From the NCBI GenBank assembly GCA_036172665.1, contig JAYKNF010000013.1, positions 992,001 through 1,056,000 of the forward strand: a stretch of DNA of 64,000 bases, given 5' to 3'. This DNA is from Prosopocoilus inquinatus. Taxonomy: Eukaryota > Arthropoda > Insecta > Coleoptera > Lucanidae. The notes below the pieces were generated by a model. That model did no database searches, was not told the origin of the DNA, and saw only the letters and a list, made by a program, of their open reading frames with translations. This document shows positions 1 through 13,152 of this stretch, in pieces (position 1 is the stretch's first letter; each line of letters begins with the position of its first letter). Both the position numbers and the translations under genes were made by a program.

Positions 1-2120
1 TATGTCACATCAGAATGTTAAAAATAATGTTAGATTGCCTATAATTAATTTGCCAAAATTTAAAGGTAAATATGATGGATGGTTACATTTTAAAGATACT
101 TTTGAAACTCATTCATTTAAACGATTCTATTAAAGAAATTCAAAAATGTCATTATTTAAAGGCAACCTATGTCATTTTGCATTGGTAATCCAGTATATTG
201 TAAATCATTGACTGAATAACCACTAGACAGCATGATGAGGAAGAAAATATGACATCTCGTTGGTATCAATAACTTTAGATAATTCCATGTATTTTAATGA
301 TAAATAAGTATTCATAAAATCATTATACTCTTTTTTTTTTAATTGGCAATTTCTTTCCAATCTTTGTACTTTTATCAACAGCACAGGTCCTTATTGATGA
401 TGCTAATGGAAATTCTCATATTTGTAATGCAATACTAGACAGTGCTTCACAGTCTAATTTTATTTCAAAAAGATTAATAAAAAAAGTTAAGCTTACCACA
501 AATGATTATAAACATGAATATTACGGGAATTAATCAGATTTCTTCTAAAATAATAAAAAATGTAATCTTCGCGTGAAATCAATATACAATAATTTCAATT
601 TTAGTCTTTCTTGTTTAATTTTAGAAGAAATTACAAATAATTTACCTTCTAAAACTATTAATATTTCTGATTGGAATGTTCCAGCTAATGTTAAGTTAAC
701 TGATCCTAATTTTAATATGTCAAAGGAAATTGATTTATTGATTGGTGGTAGTCATTTTTGGAATTTAATCAGATCAGGTAAGATTTTCTTGGAAAAAAAT
801 ATATCCATATTACTAAACACTAGTTTTGGTTATATTGCAGCTGCTCAGATTAATTCATTCAATACGAATTCCAATTGTTTATTCATCAGCATAAATGAAA
901 ATCAAGTTTTACATGACGTAATAAATAAATTTTGGACAATTGAGGATTGTCCTTCGGTTGAATTTATGTCTAAGGATGACAAAGAATGTGAAAAAATATT
1001 TATAAATTATTATTCCAGAAATGATGATGGTCGTTTTATTGTAAGATTACCTCTTAAACATAATGAAACTAAATTAGGTGATTCAAAAAACCTAGCGATT
1101 AAAAGATTGCTTCAACTGGAAAAAAGATTGGAAAGAAATTGCCAGTTAAAAAAAAGGAGTATAATGATTTTATGAATACTTATTTATCATTAAAATACAT
1201 GGAATTATCTAAAGTTATTGACACCAACGAGATATCATATTTTCTTCCTCATCATGCTGTCATAAGAGAAGAAAGTTGAACGACAAATTTAAGAGATGTT
1301 TTTAATGGTTCAGTTTTAACAACTAGTGGTTATTCAGTTAATGATTTACAATATACTGGATTACCAATGCAAAATGACATTTCTTCAGTACTTTTTAAAT
1401 TTTCGCCAATATACTTATGTGGTATCATCTGATATTGAAAAAATGTGTAGACAAATTTTAATAGATCCTGATAGAAAATTACAGCAAATTGTTTGGCGAT
1501 TTAATTCGAATGCAACTATTGAAGCGTATAGTTTAAATACTGTCACTTATGAGACAACAAGTGCACCTTATTTAGCTATCAGATGTCTTAAACAATTAGT
1601 ATTAGATTTTAAAAATGATTTTCCAATTGCATCTAATATTTGAATGAATTCATTTTATGTTGATGACTTAATAACAGGATTTAACGATTTAGATGTGCAT
1701 ATGTAAACAAATAATATTTATTTTGGACTCTGCTTGTTTTCCTCTGAGAAAATGGAGATCAAACAATGAACTTATTTTAAACTCAGTTAAATCTGATGAT
1801 AAGCCTATTAGTGTACTAACTTTTGGTGAGAAAAATATTAATAAAACATTGAAACAGGTATTCAATGGTCATGTGAATCTGATGAATTATCTTTTAATAT
1901 ATTCAGTTATAATAAACCTAATGTTTATTCAAAATGTTATATTTTATCAGAAATTTCAAAAATTTATGATCCTTTAGGTCTAATTAGTCCTTGCACTATA
2001 ATATCAAAAATTATTTTGAAACAATTATGGTTATTAAAAATAGATTGGGATACTAATATTCCCACAGAATTAACACGAGTTAAACGGATATACTATAAAT
2101 TTCTGAAGCGTACAGGAGCG
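1..2120 (+). mobile_element. Bel/Pao LTR retrotransposon remnant (gag end, protease, RT), frameshifted
   Basis: Fragments in several frames show Bel/Pao landmarks in order: gag-like LPKFKGKYDGW near the window start, a protease-like LDSASQSNFIS near 430-475, LGDSKNLAIKRLLQLEKRL at the N-terminal RT region, SSDIEKMCRQILI, and the RT active-site YVDD at 1656-1667, then SKIYDPLGLISP. Frames are broken many times and no LTR is seen. The element starts before the window and is dead. A stretch at 168-345 is inverted relative to 1185-1385. Confidence 0.85.
168..345 (-). repeat. Inverted internal copy of Bel/Pao segment 1185-1385
   Basis: The bases around 170-230 are the reverse complement of about 1315-1385, and 215-340 of about 1185-1260, with the roughly 55 bases between them in the source missing. 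The copy sits between the gag-like and protease-like parts. Confidence 0.75.
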
Positions 2121-4142
2121 TAAATCATTATTCTGAACGATTATAATCAAAAATGTATTAAAAAAGAATAATAAATGATTATTATATTGGAACAAACAGC
2201 GGTGGTTTGTTTTAGGAATCCAAATCATTACAGGAATCTTTTTATCTATACACTATACAGCTCATATTGACCTAGCTTTCAATAGAGTAATTCACATTTC
2301 ACGAGATGTAAACTATAGATGACTCCAACACGAAGAAATTAGTAGTTGAACTAACATAATTTGAAAACAATACAAATTTCTGTTTAAAAATTAAAAAATA
2401 ACGTAAATTCATAAAATATACAGGGTGTTAATAAAAAAAAAAAACACCTGGATAAAGTTTGGCAGGTGATAGGAGAGTTCAAAACAAGATAAAAATTCTA
2501 ATAAACTCATATCCAATACACAATACAGAGTGTCCATGCTATATGTTCACTCTTCTAGAATTTTATTTTTTTACATAAAATTTGGGACAAAAATTAAATA
2601 AAAATTTTGTGACGTAGCACTGGCCACCGTACGACTTCCGACTGGAAATTACTTCAACTTTCTTATTCTAATTGGAACGGCTTTTACATTTTTACATATT
2701 TAGAATCTACAGATCATTGTGAGTCTGAATACGTGTGACTTGGTAATTTTGGTTTCCACAACAACGAAATTTATTTGTTTTTTTTTTTTTCAAAGTTATA
2801 AATCATGTATTTTCCTTCTAATGCCATCAAGTAATTCGAGAAAGCCATTCTTTTGAGGAGGCGGGTGGCTAGTTACTAATATTACCCGTGGCGACTGCGA
2901 CCGACTTACAGATGTATAAAACTCTTTCGGCATTCAACTTATAACCCGGAGAAACGCAGAAAATTCAATTCCAAGGAGCCGGTCAGAATCCGAACACTCA
3001 CCGACACATGAAAATTGTTTTTCTCACTTACCAGGAAACGATTGAGACCCAAGCATAATCGTTTGGTCAAGCATTCAACGACCAACAAAAATAAATGAGG
3101 AGAAGTATATTAACAGATTTTATGTGAAAAATAAAATACTTTAAAAACAAGCAGCTTTATCAAGAGCAAATAACCAGTTTAGGATACGTCAAGATATTTT
3201 CAGCTTGTTTCTAAAGTCTTTTATTTTTCACATCATTTAATTACTTACCAAAGAGCAAGAACTTTATGAAATTATACTCTTAACTAAAAGCTTACTTCAT
3301 TCTTTATCTTAACCAAAACTGAAACTAAATCATTATGAAAACTGGAAGACATATCACAATACCATGGCTAGCTTAAACCATATAGTTCATTGTCATTTAT
3401 AGTTTCTGCCGCTAAAGATGCTTCTCACCCTTATCAAAAATTGTAGAGACACCATTTAAGCGTTAGTACAAATTAGGCAAGTTTTACCCTACAAATTTCA
3501 CGACAGTTTTTAACGGTCAATAAAGTACTTACTTCAGCCACAAAATGCAGTTTTAATTAAGCCAGAACTAATATTTTTTTTAATTCTAAACATTGATTGA
3601 TATTTTTATATTTATTTAAGCACCCTCTTACTTACATTAGTTAATTATATTAATACTAATAATAAACAATATTATAATTCATCGAACAAGAGGTAACTGG
3701 TTATTATGAATATAATTTAAATTAACGAAGTTGGTTTAAAGTTCCCTTTTTAAAAGAGAAGCCGCAAGTGAGTTGTACATAAATTGACTATTGGATACAA
3801 ACGGACTGGATAATAGGGACATTCAACAAACAAATCGATTAATTATAATGGGATAGAATCGATTTAAATCGATTCCTAAACACACTAGGGGCATTCAACA
3901 AATTAATCGATTAATTATAAACGTCAGTGGTTTGTCGTGACAGGTGACCTATAACCTCTAACTAGTTGTTGTATAACACACAAAACACAAGTCATATCAT
4001 AAGCTAGGTAACGAATTTTGATATTTTTTCAAAATGTTAGCAATATGCTATTTATTATAATATTTAAGTTATTCAAAATTAAGCGCCAAATTTCTACTTC
4101 AAGAACGATCTATATTCGAAAAGTTTAATTATCATTTAATTT
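2121..4142. other. Intronic sequence without recognisable gene
   Basis: AT-rich, no coding frame of interest. A motif tacagggtgtta near 2420 resembles the end of a mariner-type element. At 3820-3925 a short motif with paired cgattaattata copies is repeated twice. Confidence 0.5.
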
Positions 4143-5005
4143 ATATAAAGTCCCTAGATGACTAAAGTACCGCAATTGATTAAGCCAATGTAAATTTAAA
4201 ATTGACCCAAAATAGCTGATAAAATGTCCCTAACTATGGAAACGTCTGCATAGGTTGTGTTAGTTTTGACAGATTAATAAAATAGCTTGCTGACATGCAG
4301 ATATAGATTAAAAACTGACCAGAGAAGAGTGTTTAATAATTTAAAAGTCCTTAAGATATACGAAACGAGACACGGCGTCAATAGTGGCTGTACAGCTACA
4401 ATTAATTTATTTAACCGAAGTTACACCAAAATTATCTACCTACTTGAAATTGGCGCTGTTTTTGCGAGGTGGATCTGAGGAATAAATTATTTTTAGTACT
4501 AAAATACTCCTTAATAAAATCAAGCACGTTTTCCAAGTAATTAATTTGTTGTTCGTTTTATTTGTAAAAAATTTCTCTTCAAAAATTGCACATTATTCAA
4601 GTACTGATGTTACTGGAGACAGTGTATAAAATTTAAGTTTCTTTAGAAGTAAGAGGTACGTACAAAATTAAATATTCTTAAATGTGAATCATATAATATT
4701 GTGGAAAACGTTTCAGATAAATATTCTTGATTTCGTAAACGAGCTTATGTAACAAAATCCTTTCAATTCAATTCCGACTTACATTTGTCAATGAGGTTTA
4801 ATTAAAAATAAGCAAATATAACCAATTTGTAAAAATAATTAAGACGTAATAGTAAATTAAATAAAACTTTAAAACAAAGCATTCTGTATAGATAAGTGTA
4901 AATTTTCTTATTTATACGTAAAATAATTTTAAATTTTGGCGCGCTTGTTTTTACCTAAAATGGCGTATTTGCAGTACTTTCACTATCTAGGGACTTTAAA
5001 TTTAT
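4143..5005. mobile_element. Candidate non-autonomous TIR element (~0.86 kb)
   Basis: Inverted ends of about 30 bp: tataaagtccctagatgac at 4143 and the reverse complement of agtccctagatagtgaaag at about 4970-5005. No transposase frame is recognised inside. The target duplication is not resolved. Confidence 0.5.
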
Positions 5006-6150
5006 AGATAAAACAGCGACATCCTACGATCGCTTTTTGACCTGACATTGGAGTAGGATAGACAAATTGAAGCGGGTTTGCTACATGTTGGGTGGTATGA
5101 ATAATAAGAGTATTTGTTTTTGCTTCAAGTAAATGCTCCATTGTGGAACTTTTACTTCAAGTAAATACTAAAAAGTACAGCTTTTACTCCACATTATTCT
5201 TGAAGTAAGACTAAAGTAAGTACTAGGAGCAATTACTTCATAATTTGCTTTATTTATTTCGGTATGTAGAAGTTAATGCTATGGTATTTCCTCTAACTGG
5301 GAGTGTTTGGTGTGGTTTTTAAGAAGCTACCCATAGAGCAACTTCACAAATGTTACTTCAATTGAAAAAGTGTGAGAAATTGATATTTTTGTCAATTGTG
5401 GCAGCAAAAGGAGGGAAATATGTGAAGGTAGAATATATTGGGAGGTACTGCATAGGAAAATATTTCGGCAAGTCAATTATTTTAGATAACATTCTACTCT
5501 TAGCTTCAATGCAGAGATGTGGAATGGATGACAAACAATTTCTTAGGAAATCATATTCAAATGAGCAGCCGCTTTGTCAAATGTTGCGAAATTGGAGAAA
5601 TTTTTAAGATCTCTAGATGATCCTGGGTTCAACAAAGTGTAGATGTGGGTGTATATCAAACAACCGTTTCAAACATAATTAAAGAAGTTTCAAAAAAATT
5701 GTGTTGACGAAAAATGTTTGGATGTCTTCTTTTCTTTAGAATGAGGAAAAGACATCCAAAATTTAAAATTCACAGGGAAGAATATTCAACCGTTCACACA
5801 TTTTTTCCTGGAAACAATAATGACGCGTACTTGTTAGGGAATGAAGCATACGATATTGCTCCATGGTTATGGGTATGTACCATATCAAGAAAAAATAATA
5901 GAGTAACAATTGAATTGATTGAGGTTAAACACGTCCTAGCATTTACTGTAGTTTATACTTCTAACCTAAGTAAAAATTTCCCATTGAAGGATTTACTTCA
6001 TGTAAAAGGTTATACTCAACAAAATACTTTGAAGCAAAGGCTCCAACTTGAAGTAAAAGCAAATACTCTTTTTAATCACACCACCCAATAAGTTTACCCC
6101 ATGCAAGACGACCATGCTTGCTGTCAAAGCATAATGAAAGTTGCAACAAA
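5006..6150 (-). repeat. 312-bp family copy, split by a Harbinger-like insertion
   Basis: The unit's 3' module (cgatcgctttttgacctga, then gaagcgggtttgctacat) lies at 5008-5088 and continues at 6091-6150 with the atgcttgctgtcaaagc motif. The two parts are adjacent in uninterrupted copies such as 28,800-28,900, so the Harbinger derivative inserted into a pre-existing repeat. Confidence 0.75.
5089..6088 (+). mobile_element. Internally deleted PIF/Harbinger-like transposon with transposase remnants
   Basis: Terminal inverted repeats of about 40 bp start ttgggtggtatgaata and end with its near complement, containing gagtatttg and tacttcaagt motifs. Inside, VGVYQTTVSNIIKEVSKKI near 5641-5700 looks like the helix-turn-helix of HARBI1-type transposases, and LLGNEAYDIAPWLW near 5835-5875 resembles the family's LLGDSGYPL.PWL motif. 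Total length is about 1 kb against several kb for autonomous relatives. I could not define a clean 3-bp duplication. Confidence 0.7.
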
Positions 6151-7529
6151 ATTTTTTAAATTTAATTTATACTTTAAATATTTCTTAATTAATAATTAGG
6201 TAATAAGGTACTTTCTTATATGTATATTGGTACTTTCTTAAATATTTTTTAGTTTGTAATACTTTGAATTAACGAGAAAAATATTTATATTTCGTTCGGC
6301 AATTCTCCTTTTCTCGTTGTGATGGCTAGACTCTAGTGACCAGAACCTTTCTTTCTTATGACACCTCCAGTTTCGCGAAATAACGTAACACATCGATCCA
6401 GCGTAGCATTAAAATGGTTGTAGTCAATAATCAACTCCGGAAATTCAGTTCTGAACTCTTTTAAAAATCTGGTCTAGAGTATACCCAATTGCCGTCGATA
6501 GTTTAAGATCCCACGGCAACTTTTCTACGTTCATCTGTTATTTTAACGAAACACTATTTTAACGAAAGAATACATGTAGAGGAACACAACGCGACCGGGT
6601 TGCCTTGCAAAATCTTTTGAAAATACGACTCTTAACATAAACACACTATGTTCAGTAGTAAACATTTCTCGGCAGTTTAGTTCCCAAAAGAACTATTTTT
6701 GTAATGGAATTAAAGCAACAACACAAATAACGGAATAGAATACCTCTAAAATGTAAACAAACCTTTGACAGTAAAAACCATTGAATGCGTTGCCAATTCT
6801 AAGTTGTTCAGTATACGTACTAAGCTACGACATGTCGGTATAAAATAAAAGCAAGTTCCAAGCCACCTCGAAAACCGCTTCTATTACTAATATCTGTTTT
6901 TTTTTATTTAACTACCATCGAGGTATGCCGTGAAAGTTTAAGGAAAAAGTGGTACTTAATGCAAGTAACTAATCTTTGACGATGAAAGTTGTTTTGATTT
7001 TGACTTTAAGGTTACCGCCAATGAAGCAAGTTGCAATTTTGAAACTGTAAGAATACGTTCAAAAAAAGTAATTTTACTTGCAACGACGTGTTTCTACGTC
7101 CGTTAAAATTTTTGTGCTTATAACCCATAGTATTAATAATTTTAAATTGATTGAAGTTGATCTGCCCGCATTAAATTCTAATATATTACCAAGTTAGTCG
7201 TTGCATATCTCTTCTAAACTTGTAATTTAAAAATTTGTCCGTAGCAGTAGGTTTGCCAGACGAAAAACTTCAATTCGTCTCGTTTTTTCGTCAATATATC
7301 CCTTACACACTTTTGTGACACCTACAATAAGTATTTCTAAATGAAAAGTACGCTTACAAATTTGAAATATTGTACTCACTGCAAAAATTTCTTTCAATTA
7401 CTGTTTCCCCAAATCTGGCCTGTCCGTTTGGTACAAATGTTTTTTACAGCAATTTTCATCTCACGTCTTACAATTTTCACCATTTTGGCATAAAATAATT
7501 AATTATTGACATAACAAATGGACTTGTAG
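6151..7529. other. Intronic sequence, nothing recognised
   Basis: AT-rich, no conserved coding segment, no inverted ends noticed. Confidence 0.4.
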
Positions 7530-7980
7530 AATTACAGTTGGAAGCAAGAAAAGTAGACAAACTACAGTTTCCTGTAATCATTCTTTCTGAAAATGGTAGT
7601 GATTAAAGACGACTTCACAGATAAGATTTAAAAAATATGAAAGTTTACAAAATTAACAAGTTTAAGACTTTGGTAAAATCTGTGAATTCGTCTTTAATCT
7701 ATGGCATTTTGACAAAGAACATACAGGAAACTATAGTTTAAAACTTTGGTAAAATCTGTGAATTCGTCTTTAATCTATGGTATTTTGAGAAAGAATATAC
7801 AGGAAACTGCAGTTTGTCTACTTTTTTTTGCCTTCACTCAAGGTTGGTAAGTCGTAATTAATTTCATTTCTTTCATTTTTCGGGAATCAGTTTCAAAAAA
7901 AAAATTCTTCAGGGTATTTGAGCAACATAAGAGAGATATGTCCTGCTTAGCGCTTTTTTTTTGCTTTCAACTGTAATATA
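7530..7980. mobile_element. MITE-like element with duplicated right half (~0.45 kb)
   Basis: Outer inverted ends are attacagttggaagcaa near 7531 and ttgctttcaactgtaat near 7965. Inner arms around 7549-7625 and 7746-7832 share gacaaactacagtttcctgt and gattaaagacgacttcacag in inverted order. A block containing aatctgtgaattcgtcttta is tandemly duplicated (about 7665-7735 and 7737-7810). Related arms occur near 51,200 and 55,250-55,440. Confidence 0.6.
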
Positions 7981-8159
7981 CTGGACAAAAACGGATATTG
8001 TTGATTCCGGTATCGATTTTTCTATGATTGCTACTTCTGTTTCCACCAATGAGCTGATACCGCTTTCTGCAGCGTTGCGCATGTCTCAAAAGAAGCATTA
8101 CACGCTGAGAAATTCCGTAAAACTGGAATAATAGCACAATAACACTTGTAATTGATGTA

Positions 8160-8877
8160 TTTCAAAAATGAGGCATATTACTTTAAATTTCCATTATATT
8201 AACACAACATATAAGTTTATAATACATCTAAGCGTTAATAGTGCGAATACGACACAATAAATGGAAAAATAACCAAAAAGCATATATAAGTTTGACATGA
8301 ATATATTGGACGCTCTTCAGGTAAAATATTAAATTTACTTAAAACCCCGAAATTATTTCAATGCATAAATTTTTAAATAGTTAACTGTATGAACAGAAGT
8401 TTCAATAATTTATTTGTTAATATTGAAATTAAAAAAATGTTGACTGATTGTAATTTTCCCAACTTGAAAAATAATTAGATTTAGCAAATTCCAAAACCAT
8501 TGAGGATAAAAACGAAGTTCAGTGTCCAGTCCAAAGAACCGTAAGTAATACTTAACCAAAACAGATGCGTTTTAAGCAGAACTTACAGTTTCTCATAATA
8601 GCAGTTGAATCTTGTTCGGTTAAATATTAAAAACTTAGTTTTCCGTTTATTATGTCATATTCCTATTGTAAACGCTGGGAGTTATTATAAATTTATATTT
8701 TGTCTCAATAAAATGGAAATTTAAAGTAATCTGCCTCGTTTTTCGTCTTGATTTACATAAAATATTCCATTTTGTCATTTTTGACAACCCACTCGTTCAA
8801 GGTCAAATACCCACTGCCGCGTGTCAAAAACATATGATGGCAGTACCTGTGTCATTAGACAGAGATCGAGTGCCTTA
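8160..8877 (-). mobile_element. Truncated copy of TIR element family F
   Basis: It is the inverted counterpart of 12,321-12,960. It ends ctgtgtcattagacagagat then cgagtgcct and TA at 8876-8877, the same terminus as the complete copy at 12,321-13,152. The opposite TIR is missing. Confidence 0.7.
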
Positions 8878-9021
8878 ATTTTTCGCGCCAATAACTGTCA
8901 TTGGCTCAACTCAAATTTTAGGATTTAATGTCGCTGGTGATTGCGCTTGTGATCAGGAGCGCGTTTAGAAAGTAGGCCCAGACGTGCACCAGACGTTTGA
9001 AAAATAGGATGTTTCTGACAT

Positions 9022-11045
9022 CATTTGCTCCTAATAAGTCCCCCATGCAAGGTGGCCATGCTTGCTGTCGAAGCATAATGAAAGTTTAAAATTTTTGTTG
9101 CAAATCGTTTTTGGTTGCAGTGAAAACGAGGCGTAGCCTCTGTACAGCTGTTTCAGCCCTATTTGGGGCTTCTTCAGCACAGACGTAGCTCGAAATTTTC
9201 ACTGCAAACCAAAAACGACTTGACCAATTTATTCGTTAATACGATGTAATTGTAGTGAATAGCTGACATTGCAGTAGGATAACAAATTGAAGCGGGTTTG
9301 CTACATGGTAATAAGCTATCCCATGCAAGGCGGTCATGCTTGCTGTCAAAGCCCCAAATTGGGCTGAACCTGTTGTACAGAGGCTGCTCGTCATTTTCAC
9401 TGCAATTAAAAACGATTTGCAACAAAAATTTTTAACTCTTTCAGACATGAACAGATAAAATAGCTTTTTTCAGCGAAAGAAAGCACCTTATTATAAACAG
9501 ATAAAACGGCGACATCTTACGATCGCTTTTTGACCTGACATTGCAGTAGGACAGACAAACTGAAGAGGGATTTGCTCTTAATAAGTCCCCCATGCAAGGC
9601 GGCCATGCTTGCTGTCAAAGCATAATGAAAGTTTAAAATTTTTGTTGCAAATCGTTTTTGGTTGCAGTGAAAACGAGGCGTAGCCTCTGTACAGCTGTTT
9701 CAGCCCTATTTGGGGCTTCTTCAGCACAGACGTAGCTCGAAATTTTCACTGCAAACCAAAAACGACTTGACCAATTTATTCGTTAATGCGATGTAATTGT
9801 AGTGAATAGCTGACATTGCAGTAGGATAACAAATTGAAGCGGGTTTGCTACATGGTAATAAGCTATCCCATGCAAGGCGGTCATGCTTGCTGTCAAAGCC
9901 CCAAATTGGGCTGAACCTGTTGTACAGAGGCTGCTCGTCATTTTCACTGCAATTAAAAACGATTTGCAACAAAAATTTTTAACTCTTTCAGACATGAACA
10001 GATAAAATAGCTTTTTTTCAGCGAAAGAAAGCACCTTATTATAAACAGATAAAACGGCGACATCTTACGATCGCTTTTTGACCTGACATTGCAGTAGGAC
10101 AGACAAACTGAAGAGGGATTTGCTCTTAATAAGTCCCCCATGCAAGGCGGCCATGCTTGCTGTCAAAGCGTAATAAAAGTTTTTCAAAAAAAAATTGTGC
10201 AAATCGTTTTTGATTGCAGTGAAAACCTCGAGCAGCCTCTGTACAGCTGTTTCAGCCCTGCTTGGGGTTTCTTCAACAGAGACGTAGCTCGACATTCCCA
10301 CTGCAAACAAAAACGACTTGTCCAATTTATTCGCATTTGCGATGTAAGAGTGATGAACAGATAAAATAGCGACATCTTACGATCGCTTTTTGACCTGACC
10401 TTGCAGTAGGATAGACAAATTGAAGCGGGATTTGCTCCTAATAAGTCCCCCATGCAAGGCGGCCATGCTTGCTGTCAAAGCATAATGAAAGTTTTTAAAA
10501 AAATTTTATGCAAATCGTTTTTGATTGCAGTGAAAACCTCGAGCAGCCTCTGTACAGCTGTTTCAGCCCTGCTTGGGGCTTCTTCAGCAGAGACGTAGCT
10601 CGACATTTCCACTGCAAACAAAAACGACTTGTCCAATTTATTCGCAATTGTGATGTAAGAGTGAGGTTTTCACTGCAATCAAAAATGATTTGCACAAATT
10701 TTTTTTAAAAACTTTCAATATGCTTTGACAGCAAGCATGGCCGCCTTGCATGGGGGACTTATTAGGAGCAAATCCCGCTTCAATTTGTCTATCCTACTGC
10801 AAGGTCAGGTCAAAAAGCGATCGTAAGATGTCGCTATTTTATCTGTTCATCACTCTTACATCGCAATTGCGAATAAATTGGACAAGTCGTTTTTGTTTGC
10901 AGTGAGAATGTCGAGCTATGTACGTCTCTACTGAAGAAGCCCCAAGCAGGGCTGAAACAGCTGTACAGAAGCTGCTCGAGGTTTTCACTGCAATCAAAAA
11001 CGATTTGCACAATTTTTTTTTTAATCTTTCATTATGCTTTCACAG
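9022..11045. repeat. 312-bp family array with orientation switch and two ~547-bp direct units
   Basis: Two tandem units about 547 bp apart (aagtcccccatgcaagg at 9036, 9583 and again at 10131) are followed by units of about 305-312 bp. Units read one way up to about 10,663; there the sequence switches to the reverse complement and continues to 11,045. Each unit contains tgctgtcaaagcataatg, a cgatcgctttttgacctg box and a GC-richer dyad core around cagccctgcttggggcttc. Open frames inside are by-products of the repeat. Confidence 0.85.
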
Positions 11046-12320
11046 CTTAAAATTTTAAAGCTTCTCAAGCCAGGATCAGAATTAAAAGAAAACGTGTGGT
11101 TTGACAAACAAGGCATAAGTATTTTTTTAAAAGAATTACTGAGCTGCATTACATTATAGAGTTCCTCTCTGTGGCGCAACAAACAAAGAAGAAAGAAGAC
11201 TAAAGAAGCAGTTGAAGGAAGGAGAGTTAAGAAAGCGATCTTTTATGTTGCACCTAGCTCGGTGTAAAATTTTAAACTATTTTCCTCGTAAAGTAAGATT
11301 CGGCCGTAATTAAATCATTTGTAGAATTAGTACCGTCTATCGATACCGCCAGAAAACTATACCTAAGCCAACCTGTGTAAAGAAACACAATTTTACTGAG
11401 CGTATAGGCGAAACTGTCAAAAACCGCGGAATCTGACATAGTAAAAAATGGCGTTGCAGATACATATCCGTTTTCGGTTTTTTGGGTAAGTGGCCCCAAC
11501 GGAGAAACACTTAGGCTGAGTTGCACCAATATCGTTGTTAACTAATCCTTGATTAAACATAGGATTTTCTATGCTTTAATTCGAGATTAACTTTAATCAA
11601 TGTCGGTGCAATTGAACGTTAAACTAGTAAATTATCCAGGCCGTATAGAGACGTCGCGTCAGAGACAACCACTGAGACGTCCGACTCAATGGTAAAATTC
11701 TATTCGCTCAAACGAATTGGTCCACTGTAAAGTGAAAGGTGAACGTATACGGCGTTCAAAGCAACAAGGCGCGAAAATTTGAAAATGCGTATTTTTCATT
11801 TTAAAATATATTTAAATATTTTCTTTGGCAAATGGCGCAAAAAAAGGTTACGTTTAAAATTGCATACATATATTTTTTTACATTGTATGTAAATATAACA
11901 ATGCCATAATAATACATTACACAGTTTGAATATAATTACAGAAAAAACACTCAATATATTACAAAATTTAACTTTACAATTGATTATAAGAGCCACGACA
12001 AAACTCAAACTTTTTTTGACATCCAAAGTCTCGTTTATTCATTTAATTACATATTTACCTCCGTTCGCGTACGGTCAAAATTCCGACCCCCGGGGCCGCG
12101 GCCGCCCCGACTGCCCGCATTATGTAATATATGTAAGTGTCAAGGTTCCCCTACGCATGACCGACCACCGACGACGACTTGGTATCGATATCGACACTCA
12201 CGTTAAGTACTTTAAACAAAATTTAAGTTAATTGGTGTAATCGGGCTTATTCATAACAAGCAATTAACCTACGAAATAATACTGTATACTTACTTACAGC
12301 TGACAGTTGGCGCGAAAAAT
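11046..12320. other. Intronic sequence with one MITE and a GC-rich patch
   Basis: No host exon is seen. A short GC-rich patch lies at 12,085-12,120 (ccccggggccgcggccgc) in otherwise AT-rich DNA. Confidence 0.4.
11519..11617. mobile_element. Short MITE (~0.1 kb) with ttgcaccaat ends
   Basis: The ends gagttgcaccaatatcg and tgtcggtgcaattgaac are inverted. The interior has aatccttgattaaa and its partial complement, so the whole piece can fold. This end sequence is a common type in insect genomes. Confidence 0.6.
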
Positions 12321-13152
12321 TAAGGCACTCGATCTCTGTCTAAGGACACAGGTACTGCCATCATATGTTTTTGACACGCGACAGTGGGTATTTGACCTTG
12401 AACGAGTGGGTTGTCAAAAATGACAAACTGGAATATTTTATGTAAATCAAGACGAAAAAGGACACAAAATTGTTTAAATTTCCATTTTATTGAGACAATA
12501 TATAAATTTATAGTAAAGTTAAGCGACTACGAAGCGGTATGACATAATAAATGGGAAAGTTCTGCCTAAAAAGTATCTCTTTTGTCAGGTATTACCTATG
12601 GTTTCTAAACTGGATCCTAGACCTCATTTTTATCCTAAATGTTTTTGGAATTCTCTAAATCCAATTATTTTCCAAGTCCCATTATCCAGAACCTAATGGC
12701 TTACCCATGGAACATGATGGAAAATTACAATCAGTCCACAATTTTTAATTTCAAAATTAACAGCTAAATTATTGAAACTTCTATATGGTCAACCGTTTAA
12801 AAATTTATGCCTTGAAATAGTTTCGGGATTTAAGTAAACTTAATATTTTACCTGGAAAGCTTCTAATATATTCACGTAAGCTTTTTGTTTACTTTTCGGT
12901 TTATTGTGTCATATTCGCACCGTTAACGTCTAGATTTACTGTAAAATTATTCCTTGTTTATTATAAACTTATTCTTGCCGTTAATAAAATAGAAATTAAA
13001 ATGATTTGCGTTACATTTACGTTCTGATTTACATAAAATATTCAGTTTGTCATTTTTGACAACCCGCTTGTTCAAGGTCAAATACCCACTGTCAAATGTC
13101 AAAACCATATGATGGCAGTACCTGTGTCCTTAGACAGAGATCGAGTGCCTTA
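12321..13152. mobile_element. Complete non-autonomous TIR element, family F (832 bp)
   Basis: TIRs of about 135 bp and over 90 percent identical start aggcactcgatctctgtct and include ggtactgccatcatatg and gtcaaaaatgacaaactg. TA is present at both borders (12321-12322 and 13151-13152), as for Tc1/mariner-type insertions. No transposase is encoded. Other copies are at 8.16-8.88 kb and, with a GC-rich insert, at 29.26-32.29 kb. Confidence 0.8.

Noticed and set aside
9174..11045. Repeated 60-100-codon frames in the 312-bp family
   Set aside because: They follow the repeat in either orientation, differ between copies and carry no recognisable motif.
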